8,561 nt of DNA, taken from assembly GCA_903841915.1 (NCBI GenBank), contig CAIMKO010000269.1, positions 1 to 8,561 on the forward strand, read 5' to 3'. Positions 1 to 7,737 of this stretch are shown here, piece after piece. The stretch is from an uncultured Chitinophagaceae bacterium (GTDB taxonomy: Bacteria; Bacteroidota; Bacteroidia; Chitinophagales; Chitinophagaceae). The translations under genes were made by a program, and so were the position numbers. Each line of letters begins with the position of its first letter. Position 1 is the first letter of the stretch. Below the pieces are notes generated by a model. The model was not told where the DNA came from and searched no databases. It saw only the letters and a list, made by a program, of their open reading frames with translations.

Positions 1-1128
1 GAACAATGCAAACTGATCAATAAGAATGGCCAATTGAAAGTAATAGTGCAATCTTCATCGCACCGATGTTTTACCGACAAAGAGTATAAACGTGCAGGAG
101 TGGAGGTATATGATGATCTGAGCAATTGTGATGTGCTGATAGGAATTAAGGAAGTGCCGATACCTATGTTGATAGAAAATAAGAGCTATTTGTTTTTCTC
201 CCATACCAAGAAACAGCAGTCATTCAACAGGCAATTATTTCATGCAATAATGGATAAGCATATTACATTGCTGGATTATGAATGCCTGGAACATGATGAC
301 GGACAACGAATCATTGGATTTGGCTTTTTTGCCGGGGTAGTTGGAGCACATAACGGTATCATGGTTTATGGCAAAAGGACCGGACAATATAATCTGGGCA
401 GAGTATATGAAGTAAAAGATTACCGCAATCTGATCCATACTTATTTTGGATTAAAGATCCCGAACATCAAAATCGCCATAACGGGCAGTGGTAGGGTAGC
501 ACACGGTATTCTTGAAGTGATGAATTTAATGGGTATAACTGAAGTGGAGCCTGATGAATATTTAGAAAAGAAATTCTCTTATCCTGTTTATGTACAATTG
601 AAGGGCGCCGATCTGTATACACATCGTGAATTGAAATCATACAGGCGTGAACATTTTCATGAACATCCGGAAGAATATCGAAGCCGTTTTTTACCCTATA
701 CTCATTGCACGGACATTTTAATGAACGGCATTTATTGGGAAAAAACGATGCCACGATTATTCGAAAGAGAAGATATTGATGATAATTTCAAAATACAAGT
801 GATATCAGATATAACTGATGACGCTTTTGGATCCATTCCTATTAATCTTGGCGATCAAAATATTGAAAACCCGGTATATGGTGTTGACAAAAAGAGCTTT
901 GAAAAAAAACCGCCTTTTTTAGCTGAAAATATTGATGTAGTTGCAGTTGGTAATTTGCCCAACGAGTTACCAAGAGATGCCAGCCGTTATTTTGGCGAAC
1001 AGTTATTGAAATTTGTTTTACCTGAATTAATAAAAGGCGGGAATGAGATAACTGATCGTGCCATTATCCTGAAAGAGGGCAAACTAACAGAACATTTTTC
1101 TTATCTGAATGAATATGCGAAGCATTGA
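1..1128 (+). CDS. Saccharopine-pathway dehydrogenase, lysine-ketoglutarate reductase-like (AlaDH/PNT family), 5' truncated
   Basis: The reading frame is open from base 1 and its first codons (EQCKLINKNG) match family residues before the N-terminal domain, so the true start lies upstream of the window; the TTG at 34 is internal. Seen: an N-terminal AlaDH/PNT-type domain with GIKEVP (Lys codon 148-150) and FFSHT (His codon 202-204), matching the catalytic Lys and His of yeast saccharopine dehydrogenase Lys1; a Rossmann motif TGSGRVAHG at about 481-507; then HPEEYRSRF, MNGIYWEKTMPRLF, SDITDDAFGSI and NLPNELPRDAS. From memory of the family, these blocks resemble the LKR domain of animal LKR/SDH (AASS) more than Lys1. 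Expected reaction: NAD(P)-linked interconversion of lysine plus 2-oxoglutarate and saccharopine, in the cytoplasm. The alternative is the lysine-forming saccharopine dehydrogenase; older annotations may say alanine dehydrogenase. No separate saccharopine dehydrogenase partner is visible in the window. Confidence 0.85.
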   Translation, partial: EQCKLINKNGQLKVIVQSSSHRCFTDKEYKRAGVEVYDDLSNCDVLIGIKEVPIPMLIENKSYLFFSHTKKQQSFNRQLFHAIMDKHITLLDYECLEHDDGQRIIGFGFFAGVVGAHNGIMVYGKRTGQYNLGRVYEVKDYRNLIHTYFGLKIPNIKIAITGSGRVAHGILEVMNLMGITEVEPDEYLEKKFSYPVYVQLKGADLYTHRELKSYRREHFHEHPEEYRSRFLPYTHCTDILMNGIYWEKTMPRLFEREDIDDNFKIQVISDITDDAFGSIPINLGDQNIENPVYGVDKKSFEKKPPFLAENIDVVAVGNLPNELPRDASRYFGEQLLKFVLPELIKGGNEITDRAIILKEGKLTEHFSYLNEYAKH

Positions 1129-1130
1129 TG

Positions 1131-1179
1131 AGTTGTAAGTTCTAAGTTTTAGGTTTTAAGTTGTAAGTGGGAAGTAATT
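1131..1179. repeat. Heptamer tandem repeat between convergent genes
   Basis: Seven consecutive 7-bp units read agttgta, agttcta, agtttta, ggtttta, agttgta, agtggga, agtaatt. The register holds without indels across 49 bp and decays at the right-hand end. It fills nearly all of the 55-bp gap between the stop codons of the dehydrogenase and trmN6. No convincing terminator hairpin is visible in the gap. Confidence 0.75.
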
Positions 1180-1183
1180 TATA

Positions 1184-1912
1184 TCATAGATATAGATAAT
1201 AATCTTTCAATAATTCAATGAATTCGGTTGAATAATCATTGAACTCGTCTTTGATCATTATTTCTTTTTGTTTGGCAGCACTTGTATTTTTTGAGAACAA
1301 TAACATGCTCCTGAAATAGGGATGATGCGGTGTTTGTTTTACCAATACTTTTTCTTCAAGAGAAAATAGTTCATCTTTCATCAATTTCTCAAAATAGTCT
1401 GTTCGGTGATACGGAACAAGTATTGCAAATTTCCCATTCTCAGTGATATTCTTTTGAACGGACAGCAATAGTTCTTCCAGGCTTAATGCTTCTCCATGCA
1501 ATGCAAGATTGCGTTTTGTGTTATCACTCTTTAAATCGTTATTAAAGAAAGGCGGATTGGAAATAATAAAATCGTATAAACGATTCGTTGGATCGTATTG
1601 CTGAATAGAGGATTGGTGAACATTCAACTTCTCACTCCAAACTGATGACTGAAAGTTTGATGCAGCTTGCATTGCAGCTTGTTCATCAATTTCAACAGCA
1701 TCGATAATAGTATTGCTATTTTTCTGTGCAATCATTAAAGAAAGCAATCCTGTTCCTGTGCCGATGTCGAGAAGACGATTGACTGTAGAGAGTTGACGGT
1801 TGACGACCGAAGCACACCATGCAGCAAACAAGCAGGCATCAGTTGTAACTTTCATGGCACAATGTTCCTGATGAACGGTGAATTGTTTGAACTGAAAAAA
1901 GTTGTTTGCCAT
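1184..1912 (-). CDS. trmN6: tRNA1(Val) (adenine(37)-N6)-methyltransferase, TrmN6/YfiC family
   Basis: A predicted cytoplasmic SAM-dependent methyltransferase that makes m6A at position 37 of a tRNA (tRNA1(Val) in E. coli). The 242-residue protein opens with FQFKQFTVHQEHCAMKVTTD, a typical start for this family. It then carries SAM motif I DIGTGTG (about residues 49-55), the acidic ribose-binding VEID (about 73-76) and the catalytic NPPFF motif (about 119-123), which is of the N6-adenine or glutamine methyltransferase type. I chose the ATG at 1912: a TTG 33 bp upstream is in frame, but it falls inside the T-run of the sdhB terminator and would add residues unlike the family. The gene follows that terminator, so it probably has its own promoter, which I could not identify. 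Exact tRNA specificity in Bacteroidota is inferred from the family. Confidence 0.9.
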   Translation of the reverse strand: MANNFFQFKQFTVHQEHCAMKVTTDACLFAAWCASVVNRQLSTVNRLLDIGTGTGLLSLMIAQKNSNTIIDAVEIDEQAAMQAASNFQSSVWSEKLNVHQSSIQQYDPTNRLYDFIISNPPFFNNDLKSDNTKRNLALHGEALSLEELLLSVQKNITENGKFAILVPYHRTDYFEKLMKDELFSLEEKVLVKQTPHHPYFRSMLLFSKNTSAAKQKEIMIKDEFNDYSTEFIELLKDYYLYL

Positions 1913-1943
1913 ACAATTTAAAGAGTGATTTGAAACGGGTATC

Positions 1944-1977
1944 AAAATAAAAAAACTGCTTCTTTTGAAAGCAGTTT
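1944..1977 (-). terminator. Rho-independent terminator of the sdh operon
   Basis: On the minus strand, 23 bp after the sdhB stop, a perfect 9-bp stem (AAACTGCTT at 1969-1977 read in reverse, partner at 1953-1961) with a 7-nt loop is followed directly by TTTTTTT-A-TTTT. This is the classic intrinsic terminator form. It separates sdhB from trmN6 and rules out a trmN6 start at 1945. Confidence 0.88.
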
Positions 1978-1999
1978 GATCCTATATTTTATTTCAGTA

Positions 2000-2764
2000 C
2001 TATTTTTCAGCAACGATACTTGCTGTTAAATATTCCAGATTTAATCTTGCAATGTTTGAAATGGATATCTCCTTCGGACAAGTGGCTTCGCACGCACCTG
2101 TATTGGTACAGGCACCAAAACCTTCCTTATCCATCTGAGCCACCATGTTCATTACTCTTGAATGACGTTCAGGCTCTCCTTGTGGTAATAAAGCTAGATG
2201 CGCCACTTTAGCTGATAAGAACAGCATCGCACTACTATTTTTACAAGCTGCCACACATGCACCGCAACCGATACACATGGCTGCCGCAAAAGATGCATCA
2301 GCTCTGTCTTTATTAATAGGTAATGAATTTCCATCCACTGCATTACCTGTATTCACAGAAATATAGCCACCTGCCTGAATGATCCTGTCGAAAGAAGTTC
2401 TGTCAACGATCAGATCTTTGATCACGGGAAATGCAGAAGCGCGCCATGGTTCAATGGTAATTGTTTCGCCATCTTTGAATGCACGCATATGCAATTGGCA
2501 GGTTGTATTCCCCTTCCATTCACCATGTGGTTTTCCGTTAATGTACAAAGAACACATGCCGCAAATGCCTTCGCGACAATCATGGTCGAATGCAATGGGA
2601 TCTTGTCCTTCATGGATCAATTGTTCATTCAATACATCCAGCATTTCTAGAAAAGACATTTCAGAAGAAATATCTTTTACCTGGAAAGATTGAAATCCCC
2701 CTTTGTCATTTTTATTTTTCTGACGCCAGATTTTTAATGTAAGATTCATGTTATAATGTTCCAT
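2000..2764 (-). CDS. sdhB: Succinate dehydrogenase/fumarate reductase iron-sulfur subunit
   Basis: Electron-transfer subunit of complex II, passing electrons from the FAD of SdhA to the quinone site. Counted from the ATG at 2764 (254 residues), the N-terminal ferredoxin domain has Cys63, 68, 71 and 89 for the [2Fe-2S] cluster (CREGICGMC then C). The C-terminal domain has CIGCGACVAAC (Cys164, 167, 170, 174) and Cys219, 225 and 229 (last in CPKEI), completing the [4Fe-4S] and [3Fe-4S] ligands; none is missing. The frame stays open upstream to a TTG at 2833, but that stretch is merely translated octamer repeat, so it is not coding. An ATG at 2749 (MNLTLKIWRQ) is an equally possible start; no Shine-Dalgarno decides. 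Unusually, it lies about 490 bp from sdhA, with a foreign-looking gene between them. Confidence 0.95.
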   Translation of the reverse strand: MEHYNMNLTLKIWRQKNKNDKGGFQSFQVKDISSEMSFLEMLDVLNEQLIHEGQDPIAFDHDCREGICGMCSLYINGKPHGEWKGNTTCQLHMRAFKDGETITIEPWRASAFPVIKDLIVDRTSFDRIIQAGGYISVNTGNAVDGNSLPINKDRADASFAAAMCIGCGACVAACKNSSAMLFLSAKVAHLALLPQGEPERHSRVMNMVAQMDKEGFGACTNTGACEATCPKEISISNIARLNLEYLTASIVAEK

Positions 2765-2768
2765 TGTA

Positions 2769-2808
2769 GAAATTTGAAAATTTGATGATTTGAAAATTTG
2801 AAAATGTA
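2769..2808. repeat. Octamer tandem repeat upstream of sdhB
   Basis: TTTG recurs at exactly 8-bp steps (2773, 2781, 2789, 2797), giving about five units near aaaatttg; the third is altered (atgatttg) and the last is degenerate. It sits between the four-helix-bundle gene stop and the sdhB start, in the orientation opposite to the copies at 3237-3254 and 5289-5302. Confidence 0.8.
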
Positions 2809-2829
2809 AGCATCCAGTATAAAACAATC

Positions 2830-3183
2830 TCAAACTCCGCCTTTAGAAGAAGCAATAATTTTAGAAAGAATCCTTATAATCTCATCAAGACTCGATCTTA
2901 AATTTTCATCAAAGTAATAGGTTTTACTTTTTTCACAAAGTATCAACCAATATAAACTTTCACTTGCCTCTTTAGCAGCAATTTTCATTTTATGAATAAA
3001 GTCTGCTTTGCTTTCAGCGTTCTGTGCCTCAAAAACATTTGCTCCTATTGATGTGGCCGAACGCAAAAGCTGTTTTGCAATTACATATTTCCTGTCATGT
3101 TCAAGAACTTCACAATAACCGATGACTGCAAGAGAAAAATTTATTGTTTTCTCTACAATCACATTTTGTTTATCATTTCTCAT
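2830..3183 (-). CDS. Four-helix-bundle protein, 23S rRNA intervening-sequence (S23/IVP) family
   Basis: A 117-residue, all-helical protein with the family signature in order: INFSLAVIGY (helix 1), AKQLLRSATSIGANVFEAQ (helix 2), SKADFIHKMKIAAKEASESLYWL (helix 3) and SSLDEIIRILSKIIASS (helix 4). The family includes proteins encoded in intervening sequences of 23S rRNA genes and is structurally related to Avd of diversity-generating retroelements. Its members are basic, pentameric, and of uncertain cellular function; nucleic-acid binding is the usual proposal. No signal peptide or membrane segment is seen. The ATG at 3183 gives a normal full-length protein, so the gene is intact. It is co-oriented with and lies inside sdhCAB, between sdhA and sdhB, flanked by inverted octamer repeats. 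A role in complex II is not suggested by anything in the protein; it is more likely a passenger. Confidence 0.9.
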   Translation of the reverse strand: MRNDKQNVIVEKTINFSLAVIGYCEVLEHDRKYVIAKQLLRSATSIGANVFEAQNAESKADFIHKMKIAAKEASESLYWLILCEKSKTYYFDENLRSSLDEIIRILSKIIASSKGGV

Positions 3184-3245
3184 ATTTGAAAATTTTAAAC
3201 ATGTTAAAAATGGATATCCATTCTCAAATTAACATATTTTCAAAT
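3184..3245. repeat. Nested three-tier inverted repeat between sdhA and the four-helix-bundle gene
   Basis: Three concentric complementary pairs are seen: ATTTGAAAA 3184-3192 with TTTTCAAAT 3237-3245; ATGTTAA 3201-3207 with TTAACAT 3229-3235; and an inner perfect 14-nt palindrome AATGGATATCCATT at 3209-3222. The tiers are separated by small asymmetric bulges. The structure abuts the ATG of the small gene, and its outer arm is part of the octamer repeat. Transcribed in the operon mRNA, it could form a long AU-rich hairpin. Confidence 0.7.
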
Positions 3246-3254
3246 TTTCAAATT
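3237..3254. repeat. Octamer repeat, inverted relative to 2769-2808
   Basis: Two units of ttttcaaa (3237-3244, 3245-3252) plus two bases. Bases 3240-3254 are the exact reverse complement of 2771-2785, a 15-bp perfect inverted pair that brackets the four-helix-bundle gene. The repeat lies 3 bp past the sdhA stop codon. Confidence 0.75.
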
Positions 3255-3257
3255 AGT

Positions 3258-5231
<1,974 letters not shown>

Positions 5232-5240
5232 TTTATTCAA

Positions 5241-5268
5241 TTAAGAATTAGAAATTAATAATTAAGAA
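5241..5268. repeat. Heptamer tandem repeat upstream of sdhA
   Basis: Four 7-bp units in register: ttaagaa, ttagaaa, ttaataa, ttaagaa. They sit 9 bp before the sdhA start codon. The unit differs from that at 1131-1179, but the period is the same. Confidence 0.6.
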
Positions 5269-5288
5269 TCGTTGCATTATCTGATTGG

Positions 5289-5302
5289 CAAATTTTCAAA
5301 TT
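5289..5302. repeat. Third octamer repeat copy, overlapping the sdhC stop
   Basis: The 14 bases caaattttcaaatt are identical to 3241-3254 and in the same orientation. The sdhC stop codon (5301-5303) overlaps the repeat end by two bases. Confidence 0.65.
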
Positions 5303-5972
5303 AACTGATCCATCCGAAATAAAAACTCAATGGCATCAAAGCAAAAAGTAAAGGAACGATGATGGAAAATGCGTAACCAATACAGGAGATCATTACATGC
5401 CATCTTTTATTATGAACACCCAATGTTTTAAAGGCACTTTGAAATCCATGCGCCAGATGATATGCCAGAGAAATACAGCCGGCAACATATACGATCACTA
5501 CCCATAGTTCGCTGAACACTTCCTGCATTTTTTGGTATAAGTTGATCTCTTCACCTAGAAGAAAGCCTTGATGAGAGCGGTTAGGTAACCAAAAATTAGA
5601 AAGGTGCAGAATAAGAAACAATAAAACGATCGTTCCCAGCAATCCCATACTTCTGCTGTACCACTTACTTCCTTTATTACCATAGTCAATTGCATATGGA
5701 ATAGGGCGTTTACTGCGGTTATAGAATACAAGTACCAATCCCTGGATAATGTGTAACAAAAGCCCAAGGAATAATCCGATCTCTAAAATGCGGGGTACCC
5801 AGTTAGCACCCATGAAATGGGCGCCTTTATTGAACATGTCGCCGCCATCATTTGCCCAAATACAGGCATTGAGGCCAACATGCACAATTAAGAACAAAAT
5901 GAGAAATATTCCGGTAAATCCCATCACTAATTTCTTTCCTACCGAAGAGGTAAAGACTTGTTTCCAGGTCAT
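5301..5972 (-). CDS. sdhC: Succinate dehydrogenase/fumarate reductase cytochrome b subunit (b558 family)
   Basis: Membrane anchor of complex II, binding two b hemes and quinone, probably menaquinone. The 223-residue protein has about five hydrophobic helices: roughly residues 14-40, 60-85, 108-130, 153-180 and 192-219. Histidines suited to ligate heme lie inside helices at His31, His74, His123 and His172 or His175 (YHLAHGF), the pattern of single-subunit di-heme anchors such as Wolinella FrdC. The N-terminus MTWKQVFTSSVGKKLVMGFTG is typical of this family and fixes the ATG at 5972. It is the first gene of the operon, consistent with sdhC-sdhA-sdhB order in Bacteroidota, with a promoter element about 30 bp upstream. 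Its 3' end overlaps an octamer repeat. Confidence 0.95.
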   Translation of the reverse strand: MTWKQVFTSSVGKKLVMGFTGIFLILFLIVHVGLNACIWANDGGDMFNKGAHFMGANWVPRILEIGLFLGLLLHIIQGLVLVFYNRSKRPIPYAIDYGNKGSKWYSRSMGLLGTIVLLFLILHLSNFWLPNRSHQGFLLGEEINLYQKMQEVFSELWVVIVYVAGCISLAYHLAHGFQSAFKTLGVHNKRWHVMISCIGYAFSIIVPLLFALMPLSFYFGWIS

Positions 5973-6003
5973 AAAGCAGAAGTTGAATGTTGAAGAATCG
6001 CTG

Positions 6004-6011
6004 CAAAAATA
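6004..6011 (-). promoter_or_regulatory. Putative -7 promoter element of the sdh operon
   Basis: Read on the minus strand this is TATTTTTG, an exact fit to the Bacteroidota -7 consensus TAnnTTTG, ending 31 bp before the sdhC ATG. No clear TTTG element is seen at the -33 position, so the assignment rests on the -7 box and location. Confidence 0.5.
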
Positions 6012-6012
6012 A

Positions 6013-6026
6013 CATTGTAAACAATG
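6013..6026. promoter_or_regulatory. Palindrome next to the sdh promoter, possible operator
   Basis: CATTGTAAACAATG has perfect 6-bp arms with a 2-nt centre. It lies one base upstream of the putative -7 element, between it and where a -33 element would be. A repressor bound here would block the promoter. The regulator is not known, and the arms are short. Confidence 0.4.
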
Positions 6027-6206
6027 CTATCCTTTAATTGCCTTTCTTTTTTTACTGATATCCGTCATATATAATAATTTGGTTTAACCTTTAAAAGAAA
6101 TAGGATACTATTCTCTCTACAATCAAAAATTAAAGTCGCCCAAAACCATTAGCACTGATTAATTACCATTTGTATAAAAAGACCTATCTGCACAATCCAG
6201 GTAACT

Positions 6207-6214
6207 TACTTTTG
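6207..6214 (+). promoter_or_regulatory. Putative -7 promoter element of the first permease gene
   Basis: TACTTTTG fits TAnnTTTG exactly and ends 4 bp before the ATG at 6219. With a start site a few bases downstream, the mRNA would be nearly leaderless. No good -33 box is visible. The rest of the 246-bp divergent spacer (6027-6206) shows nothing further that I can support. Confidence 0.45.
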
Positions 6215-6218
6215 TTAC

Positions 6219-7466
6219 ATGATCAAACTGCTCACAATACTCTGGAACAGTTTCAGTATGGCCCTTCAGGAATTGAAGGTGAACAAACTGCGTACATTCC
6301 TCTCGCTTTTTGGAATTACTATTGGTATATTCTGCATTATCGGTGTATTGGCTACGGTAGACAGTTTAGAGAAAAAAATACAAAGTGATCTGAAATCTTT
6401 TGGAAATAATACCATCTATATTGATAAATGGGAATATTCCGGTGGTAATGAATATCCCTGGTGGAAATATTATAAACGTCCGGCCCCGAAGTATGATGAA
6501 ATGAAATTCTTGAAAGAAAAAAGCCAACTGGCTTCGAATATCTGCCTTTTTGTTTCAGCCAATGCCAACCTGAGTTATGAAGAGACCATTTTAACGAATG
6601 TGAACATTTATGGTATTACAGAGGAGTTCAGTAATATTCAGGATGTTGGGATAGTGTATGGAAGGTATATCAATGAATCAGAGTTTATTCGCGGTACACC
6701 TACCGTAGTGATCGGTTATAAAAATGCGGAAAATTTATTTGGAAATCCTGAACGTGCCGTTGACAAAGAAGTAACATTTAATGGCAAAAAAGTGATCATT
6801 GTAGGGGTCATTCAAAAGCAGGGGCAAAGCATGGTGGGTGGATTTGATTATGATCAATGTCTGCTTACGACCTACCGTTATTTTGCAAGTGTGTATGTTC
6901 CCAAAAACAGTAATCCATTTATCATGGTACAGGCAAAACAAAATGTTTCTTCTGTTGCTTTGGTGGATGAATTGAGAGGAGAGATGCGTCAATTAAGGCG
7001 TATAAGCCCTAATCAGGAAGAGAATTTTTCTTTAAATGATGTAAACGAATTAGGTGCTCAGGTAAGCGGTTTCTTTGGATCTGTGAATCTGGGTGGATGG
7101 GCTATCGCGGGATTAAGTTTAATTGTAGGTGCATTTGGTGTGGCCAATATCATGTTTGTAACAGTGCGAGAAAGAACCAGCCAGATCGGTTTGAAAAAAG
7201 CCATCGGTGCCAAGAGCAGAACTATCCTTACCGAATTTTTATTGGAAAGCGCATTCTTATGTATACTTGGCGGTTTAATGGGATTATTCCTGGTATGGAT
7301 ACTTACTAAAGTATTGGGTACAGTGATGCCCTTCCCGATATTTATTGCTCCCAATATCATCTTTTTGGCCATGAGTATTTGTATCATTCTCGGCATTTTA
7401 TCCGGCATTATTCCTGCAGCGATTGCCGCGAAAATGGATCCAGTGGTGGCCATCAGGACCAAGTAA
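6219..7466 (+). CDS. ABC transporter permease, MacB/FtsX type
   Basis: A 415-residue inner-membrane permease of the type VII (MacB/FtsX/LolCE) class: TM1 at about residues 27-48, a large extracytoplasmic domain (about 50-285), then TM2 (291-313), TM3 (341-366) and TM4 (379-402). The cytoplasmic segment after TM2, RERTSQIGLKKAIGAK, is the usual coupling region, and the end MDPVVAIRTK matches the family's PVxALR ending. The ATG at 6219 is supported by the aligned start of the downstream paralog. The substrate cannot be told; relatives export peptides or lipoproteins or act mechanically on envelope proteins. No ATPase gene is in the window, so it must be downstream or elsewhere. The extracytoplasmic domain contains WIDKW-like and PWWKYYKRP segments shared with the paralog. 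Confidence 0.92.
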   Translation: MIKLLTILWNSFSMALQELKVNKLRTFLSLFGITIGIFCIIGVLATVDSLEKKIQSDLKSFGNNTIYIDKWEYSGGNEYPWWKYYKRPAPKYDEMKFLKEKSQLASNICLFVSANANLSYEETILTNVNIYGITEEFSNIQDVGIVYGRYINESEFIRGTPTVVIGYKNAENLFGNPERAVDKEVTFNGKKVIIVGVIQKQGQSMVGGFDYDQCLLTTYRYFASVYVPKNSNPFIMVQAKQNVSSVALVDELRGEMRQLRRISPNQEENFSLNDVNELGAQVSGFFGSVNLGGWAIAGLSLIVGAFGVANIMFVTVRERTSQIGLKKAIGAKSRTILTEFLLESAFLCILGGLMGLFLVWILTKVLGTVMPFPIFIAPNIIFLAMSICIILGILSGIIPAAIAAKMDPVVAIRTK

Positions 7467-7562
7467 TCATTCGAATTTTGGGTAACAAGCAGTTTGCTTC
7501 TCATCTTCTTACTACCTATTTCCCCAATTTGAGTTTAAGATCATGCCATATCATCACTGAAT

Positions 7563-7600
7563 GATGAACGGAGAATGGACGGAGGATGAACGGAGGATGA
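7563..7600. repeat. 11-bp tandem repeat between the permease genes
   Basis: Units gatgaacggag (7563-7573), aatggacggag (7574-7584) and gatgaacggag (7585-7595), followed by a partial gatga. It is G-rich and unlike the AT-rich spacer around it. A 6-bp inverted repeat (TCATCA 7551-7556 with TGATGA 7562-7567) overlaps its left end. The rest of the 271-bp spacer holds only the promoter element at its right end. Confidence 0.7.
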
Positions 7601-7725
7601 GTGTATCTCTACCGAACCACAGGTATAACAAAAAGCCATTCATTGCGGTAATTTCCTGCTGTGCTTCGATGCTATGAGTGTTTTTCTTATCCTGTAAAAC
7701 TTTTCATTTTAAACATTATTGCCCC

Positions 7726-7733
7726 TACATTTG
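7726..7733 (+). promoter_or_regulatory. Putative -7 promoter element of the second permease gene
   Basis: TACATTTG fits TAnnTTTG and ends 4 bp before the ATG at 7738, the same sequence class and spacing as at the first permease. A T-rich stretch at 7701-7710 lies near the -33 distance but lacks a TTTG. Confidence 0.45.
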
Positions 7734-7737
7734 AAAG

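Noticed and set aside
34..36. TTG as the start of the saccharopine-pathway dehydrogenase
   Set aside because: The frame is open to base 1 and the preceding residues fit the family, so the gene is cut by the window edge.
1913..1945. TTG start for the TrmN6 gene 11 codons upstream of the ATG
   Set aside because: It falls in the T-run of the sdhB terminator, and the family alignment begins at the ATG at 1912.
2765..2833. Possible 23-residue N-terminal extension of SdhB from a TTG at 2833
   Set aside because: The extension is only the octamer repeat in translation, overlaps the end of the four-helix-bundle gene, and has no counterpart in the SdhB family.
1129..3257. CRISPR-like array in the repeat-bearing spacers
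   Set aside because: The repeats are contiguous 7-8 bp units without unique spacers, and no cas genes are present.
6081..6089. Short palindrome GGTTTAACC in the divergent spacer
   Set aside because: Four-base arms in AT-rich DNA are expected by chance, and it is not close to a promoter box.
7487..7499. Hairpin AAGCA-GTT-TGCTT after the first permease as a terminator
   Set aside because: The stem is only 5 bp and is followed by a mixed C/T stretch, not a T-run; too weak to call.
7058..7504. 148-codon minus-strand ORF opposite the permease 3' end
   Set aside because: Its composition mirrors the antisense of the transmembrane segments, and it lies wholly over a well-supported gene.
7561..7677. 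38-codon ORF (MMNGEWTEDERRMSV...) running through the 11-bp repeat
   Set aside because: No ribosome binding or promoter signal, no recognisable domain, and its N-terminal part is just translated repeat.
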